DNA of 64,000 nt from Pantoea eucalypti (GTDB taxonomy: Bacteria > Pseudomonadota > Gammaproteobacteria > Enterobacterales > Enterobacteriaceae): NCBI RefSeq assembly GCF_009646115.1, contig NZ_CP045721.1, forward strand, positions 1 through 64,000, in the 5' to 3' direction. The translations under genes were made by a program, and so were the position numbers. Under the pieces are notes generated by a model. That model saw only the letters and a list, made by a program, of their open reading frames with translations. It was not told the DNA's origin and made no database searches. How positions within the stretch are numbered: position 1 is the stretch's first letter; each line of letters begins with the position of its first letter. Shown one piece after another: positions 62,533 through 64,000 of this stretch.

Positions 62533-64000
62533 CTAGCGCTGTGGAGTGAATTCAATACCGGCAGACGCCAGACAGGCTTTAAGGGTGCCAAACGCATCCT
62601 GACACTGCCGCTCATTAACACAGGCGTAGCCCAGCAGCAATCCACGCTCCTCCTGTGGGTGCATATAATATTGCGAAAGCGGCCTCACCTTGACCCCGCG
62701 CTTAAGTGCCTCTGCGGCTATCGCCACGTCATCAGCACCGGCTGGCAGCGGCATCACCAGATGCAAACCTGCTTCATGGTTGAATGCCGGTAAAAAAGCA
62801 GGCCCCAGATAGCGCTCGATAAGCCGGCAGAGGAACTGTCGGCGCTGACGATAAAGCAGCCGCATGCGGCGGATATGCTCCATGTAATGACCCAGCCGGA
62901 TAAACTCCGCCAGCGCCCGCTGAATCAACAGATGCCCACCGCGATAGAGCTCCGCCGCCGCAATGCGCAATGGCTGCGCCAGCGGTTTCGGCACCACCAG
63001 ATAGCCGATACGCAGCGCGGGATAGAGCGTTTTGCTGAACGTACCCATGTAAATAACCGGTGCATCTGCTTCCAGACCCTGCAGTGAAGGGTGTGGCTGT
63101 CCCGAAAATCGAAATTCACTGTCGTAATCATCTTCAACAATCCAGCTCTGATGACGGCGTGCCAGAGAGAGCAATGCCTGACGACGGGCCAGACTGAGAT
63201 GAACGCCCAGTGGATACTGGTGCGACGGGGTCACAAACACCATTTTGGGTGGCGGCCCGCTGTCCGGCACCAGGCCCTGCTCGTCCACGGGCATCGCGCG
63301 AATTTTCAGGCCATTCATACGCAACAGATTCCGTGTTCCCCAGTAGCCCGGCTCCTCCATCCAGACCCGATCGCCCGGATCGCAGAGCACCCGCGTCACC
63401 AGATCAACCGCCTGATGAACGCCTTCCGTAATCAGAATCTGATCAGCATCGGCTCGCACTGATCGTGCAACCCTCAGATAATCCACCAGCGCATGGCGCA
63501 AATCGGGACAGCCACCGCCGCTGCTGTAAACCAGACGGTGAACGTCAGGTTCGCGGTTCAGTCGCGCCTGAATCTGACTGAATAGCTTGTGGGGGAATTC
63601 AGTGACATCCGGTGCGCCAGGAACAAATGCGCCCCATTGATACGGTGATGCGGTTGCATGACCGAGTAGCGTGGCACCCCGCTTTGACAACGTCGCCGGT
63701 CGTTGCGCCTTCACAGCCTGAAGATCGGCAATCGCATCGCTCTGCAGACAGTTTTCCGGCAGCGTCTCGGCAATCCAGGTGCCGCTGCCGGTTCGCGCCG
63801 TGACATAACCCTGCGCCATCAGGCTCTCATAGACATGCATAACGGTATTTCGCGACACACCCAGTTCCCGCGCCAGATCGCGTGTTGGCGGCAAGCGGCT
63901 TCCGCGCGGGAATACCTCTTCTATGATCGCGGCCTGCATACAATTCAGCAGCCGCTGATGTAATGAGCCCGTTCTTAGAAACTGTAACCGTGCTAATAGA
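62533..64000 (-). CDS. MocR/PdxR-type GntR-aminotransferase regulator (5' end outside window)
   Basis: The frame stays open from the stop at 62533 to the window edge, so the N-terminus is cut off. The visible part starts in the GntR wing-helix (PRGSRLPPTRDLARELGVSRNTV) followed by a full aspartate-aminotransferase-fold domain. ILITEGVHQAVDLV, VEDDYDSEFRFSG and the PLP lysine in MGTFSKTLYPALRIGY are present. It binds PLP and regulates, typically, vitamin B6 or amino-acid genes. The target is unknown. Confidence 0.92.
   Translation of the reverse strand, partial: LLARLQFLRTGSLHQRLLNCMQAAIIEEVFPRGSRLPPTRDLARELGVSRNTVMHVYESLMAQGYVTARTGSGTWIAETLPENCLQSDAIADLQAVKAQRPATLSKRGATLLGHATASPYQWGAFVPGAPDVTEFPHKLFSQIQARLNREPDVHRLVYSSGGGCPDLRHALVDYLRVARSVRADADQILITEGVHQAVDLVTRVLCDPGDRVWMEEPGYWGTRNLLRMNGLKIRAMPVDEQGLVPDSGPPPKMVFVTPSHQYPLGVHLSLARRQALLSLARRHQSWIVEDDYDSEFRFSGQPHPSLQGLEADAPVIYMGTFSKTLYPALRIGYLVVPKPLAQPLRIAAAELYRGGHLLIQRALAEFIRLGHYMEHIRRMRLLYRQRRQFLCRLIERYLGPAFLPAFNHEAGLHLVMPLPAGADDVAIAAEALKRGVKVRPLSQYYMHPQEERGLLLGYACVNERQCQDAFGTLKACLASAGIEFTPQR

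Overview
The window looks like chromosome or large-plasmid DNA of an enterobacterium near Pantoea/Erwinia. This is inferred from gene content: close matches to E. coli ybiU/ybiV, yciT, ascGFB, ygaVP, clcA and digH, set among genes typical of plant-associated Erwiniaceae (phenolic acid decarboxylase, a divergent OtsA-like protein, an inositol-type sugar operon). No rRNA, tRNA, CRISPR array or intact insertion sequence was seen.

Region 0.5-6.9 kb is a sugar (probably inositol-like) catabolic operon on the minus strand: MFS porter, Gfo/Idh/MocA dehydrogenase, hydroxypyruvate-isomerase-like TIM barrel and an orphan periplasmic binding protein. It lies opposite an AcoR-like sigma-54 activator. A near-consensus sigma-54 promoter and upstream inverted repeats lie between them. 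Region 6.9-11.5 kb holds a YkvA protein, a TetR/MFS efflux pair with two facing operator copies, and a metallo-beta-lactamase-fold/LysR pair. Region 11.6-17.1 kb holds a decayed acetyltransferase, an OtsA-like pseudoenzyme candidate, two acetyltransferases, and a fasciclin/ECF sigma/anti-sigma operon with a matching ECF-type promoter.

Region 17.1-28.9 kb is patchy. It has a junction of two gene fragments, ygaVP, a D-2-hydroxyacid dehydrogenase, c-di-GMP enzymes, a gene split across a heptanucleotide slippery site, a TolA-C lipoprotein, and a ParD-like/methionine aminopeptidase pair behind a perfect palindrome. Region 29-46.5 kb is mostly housekeeping or metabolic: YahK-like alcohol dehydrogenase/HxlR, ybiV-ybiU, yciT, the ascG-ascFB beta-glucoside system, a TPP riboswitch ahead of tenA and a ThiXYZ-like pyrimidine importer, a GAF-EAL protein, a FAD monooxygenase and clcA.

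Region 46.6-52.5 kb has phenolic acid decarboxylase, a 1.1-kb gene-free stretch, a DJ-1/LysR pair, a DUF1471 protein, an MFS protein and an NfsA-like nitroreductase. Region 52.5-60.9 kb is an accessory island of phage and plasmid remnants. It contains a umuC 3' fragment beside a LexA-controlled small gene, a two-gene microcin locus (immunity candidate plus double-glycine precursor), a truncated tail tape-measure gene with a possible immunity partner, several small secreted or membrane proteins and an integrase fragment. Two copies of the same palindrome bracket this island. The window ends with digH and a MocR/PdxR-type regulator that runs off the edge.
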